Assembly: GCA_015232165.1 (NCBI GenBank)
Contig: JADGAE010000117.1
Coordinates: forward strand, 1 to 6,186
Length of the DNA stretch: 6,186 nt
Direction: 5' to 3'
Source of the DNA: Nitrospirota bacterium
Lineage (GTDB): Bacteria > Nitrospirota > Thermodesulfovibrionia > Thermodesulfovibrionales > Magnetobacteriaceae
Shown here one piece after another: positions 5,250-6,186 of the stretch. Each line of letters opens with the position of its first letter. Position 1 is the stretch's first letter. Made by a program: the position numbers and the translations under genes. A model generated the notes under the pieces. It searched no databases. It worked only from the letters and a program-made list of their open reading frames with translations, and had not been told where the DNA came from.

Positions 5250-6186
5250 CATCCGGGCTTCACCTGTGTCTTGGCAAAGCGTATCTGTTGCACTATTGGC
5301 CGTTTTGCCGGGCAGACGTATGTGCAGCATCCGCACTCAAAGCAGTCAAACAGGTTATAGCTCTTGGCATCCTCAAAGTGTCCCTTTTCGGAGAACAGAC
5401 TGAGCATAAGCGGCATAAGGCCCATCGGACAGGCATCAACGCACCGGCCACACCTGATACAGTTGCCATACCTATCCCCATAGGAGGTCTCCTCCATGAG
5501 CATCACGACAATCCCCGAGGTGCCCTTCATCACGGGGACGTCCACGCTGAAGGCCGCAAAGCCCATCATCGGCCCTCCCGAAATGATCTTGGCAGCCCCG
5601 CTCTTAAGCCCCCCGCACTCTGCTATCAACTGCGAAATAGGTGTCCCTATGCGTGTCATGAGGTTCTTGGGGGTCTTGATGCCGTTTCCGGTCACGCTAA
5701 CGACCCTTTCGATCAGTGGTTTGCCGTAGCGACATGCCTCATATATTGCCAGGGCCGTGCCGACGTTCTGTACGACCGCCCCAACGTCCATCGGAAGCCC
5801 CCCGGCGGGAACATCCCTGCCAAGTATCGCCTTGATGAGCATCTTCTCTGCCCCCTGGGGGTACTTGACCTCGAGCGTCCAGACCTGTATTCCTGGATGG
5901 CCTGCAGCCGCCTCGGTGATTGCGGCAATGGCGTCGGGCTTGTTGTTTTCGATCCCTATGTGGCCGGTGTTTACTCCAAGCACACGCATTAGTATACTAA
6001 GTCCGTTGACTACGTCCTTTGGACGCTCAACCATAACCCTATGATCGGACGTAAGGTACGGCTCACACTCGGCCCCGTTAATGATGACAGCATCGATGGT
6101 CTTTTCCTTTGGCGGAGAGAGCTTTACGTGTGTAGGGAAGGTGGCCCCGCCCATGCCCACGATGCCCGCTGCCTTGATTCGTTTCA
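5249..6186 (-). CDS. rnfC: RnfC, NADH-side Fe-S subunit of the Rnf complex (5' partial)
   Basis: Peripheral cytoplasmic subunit of the ion-translocating ferredoxin:NAD+ oxidoreductase; in the family it binds NADH and flavin and passes electrons to its Fe-S clusters. The frame is open from the window edge (first full codon at 6184) to a TGA at 5249, giving 311 visible residues. Counting from the first, I see the glycine-rich GIVGMGGATFPTHVKL at 7-22, NGAECEPYLTSDHR at 36-49, the YPQGAEKMLIKAILGRDVPA segment at 108-127, GGPMMG at 203-208, and two ferredoxin motifs: CIRCGRCVDACP (Cys 242, 245, 248, 252) and CFECGCCTYVCP (Cys 281, 284, 287, 291, with an additional Cys286). The protein ends about 20 residues after the last cysteine, so it lacks the long C-terminal repeat region of gammaproteobacterial RnfC/RsxC. 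About 130 N-terminal residues should lie beyond 6186, judging from family length. It is the first rnf gene visible, followed by rnfD after 51 nt. Identity is very secure. Confidence 0.97.
   Translation of the reverse strand, partial: KRIKAAGIVGMGGATFPTHVKLSPPKEKTIDAVIINGAECEPYLTSDHRVMVERPKDVVNGLSILMRVLGVNTGHIGIENNKPDAIAAITEAAAGHPGIQVWTLEVKYPQGAEKMLIKAILGRDVPAGGLPMDVGAVVQNVGTALAIYEACRYGKPLIERVVSVTGNGIKTPKNLMTRIGTPISQLIAECGGLKSGAAKIISGGPMMGFAAFSVDVPVMKGTSGIVVMLMEETSYGDRYGNCIRCGRCVDACPMGLMPLMLSLFSEKGHFEDAKSYNLFDCFECGCCTYVCPAKRPIVQQIRFAKTQVKPG

Noticed and set aside
5240..5992. 250-codon plus-strand open frame
   Set aside because: Lies opposite rnfC, whose family motifs are unmistakable; the plus-strand product shows no domain and is rich in Pro, His and Arg as expected for an antisense shadow.
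848..6186. Na+-NQR (nqr) operon instead of rnf
   Set aside because: The multi-ferredoxin RnfB and the RnfC-type protein with two 4Fe-4S motifs are Rnf-specific; no NqrA or NqrF is present.

Overview
The window is a single minus-strand gene cluster, so transcription runs from position 6186 toward 1. It carries a nearly complete Rnf operon, in order rnfC (5' end cut off by the window edge), rnfD, rnfG, rnfE, rnfA, rnfB. Two genes for proteins of the polyhydroxyalkanoate (PHA) granule/synthase type follow: a small phasin-like protein and a PhaE-like protein that runs off the window at base 1. No gene on the plus strand is supported; the long plus-strand frames lie opposite well-recognised rnf genes.

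Organism: a bacterium with roughly balanced base composition and strong GGAGG ribosome binding sites, several placed exactly 8 nt before the start codon. The C-D-G-E-A-B order and the long multi-cluster RnfB resemble Rnf of anaerobes more than the short RsxB/RnfB and long RnfC of gammaproteobacteria. PHA-related genes point to a carbon-storing, probably Gram-negative-type anaerobe or facultative organism, such as a deltaproteobacterial, Nitrospirota or planctomycete-like lineage. I cannot name the taxon from the sequence.

Layout: 5249-6186 rnfC; 5198-5248 a 51-nt gap with a 12-nt direct repeat; 4121-5197 rnfD; 3483-4124 rnfG (4-nt GTGA overlap with rnfD); 2846-3496 rnfE (overlaps the end of rnfG); 2205-2798 rnfA; 2036-2204 an unusually long 169-nt gap with a perfect 9-bp inverted repeat, a second hairpin and a 48-codon open frame; 848-2035 rnfB; 404-826 phasin-like gene, 21 nt after rnfB; 1-337 PhaE-like gene.

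Working together: RnfC (NADH side) and RnfB (ferredoxin side) are the peripheral Fe-S subunits. RnfD and RnfG carry covalent FMN, and RnfA and RnfE form the membrane core with a shared Fe-S site. The complex couples electron transfer between reduced ferredoxin and NAD+ to Na+ or H+ transport. The PHA genes directly downstream suggest co-expression of redox/energy balancing with carbon and reductant storage (inference).

Main oddities: RnfE has alanine where the family has the second cluster-binding cysteine; RnfB has an extra C-terminal ferredoxin domain and an N-terminal extension; the rnfA-rnfB gap is structured and may be a dispersed repeat; and rnf is joined to PHA genes. I see divergent variants of known systems here, not a clearly new system.
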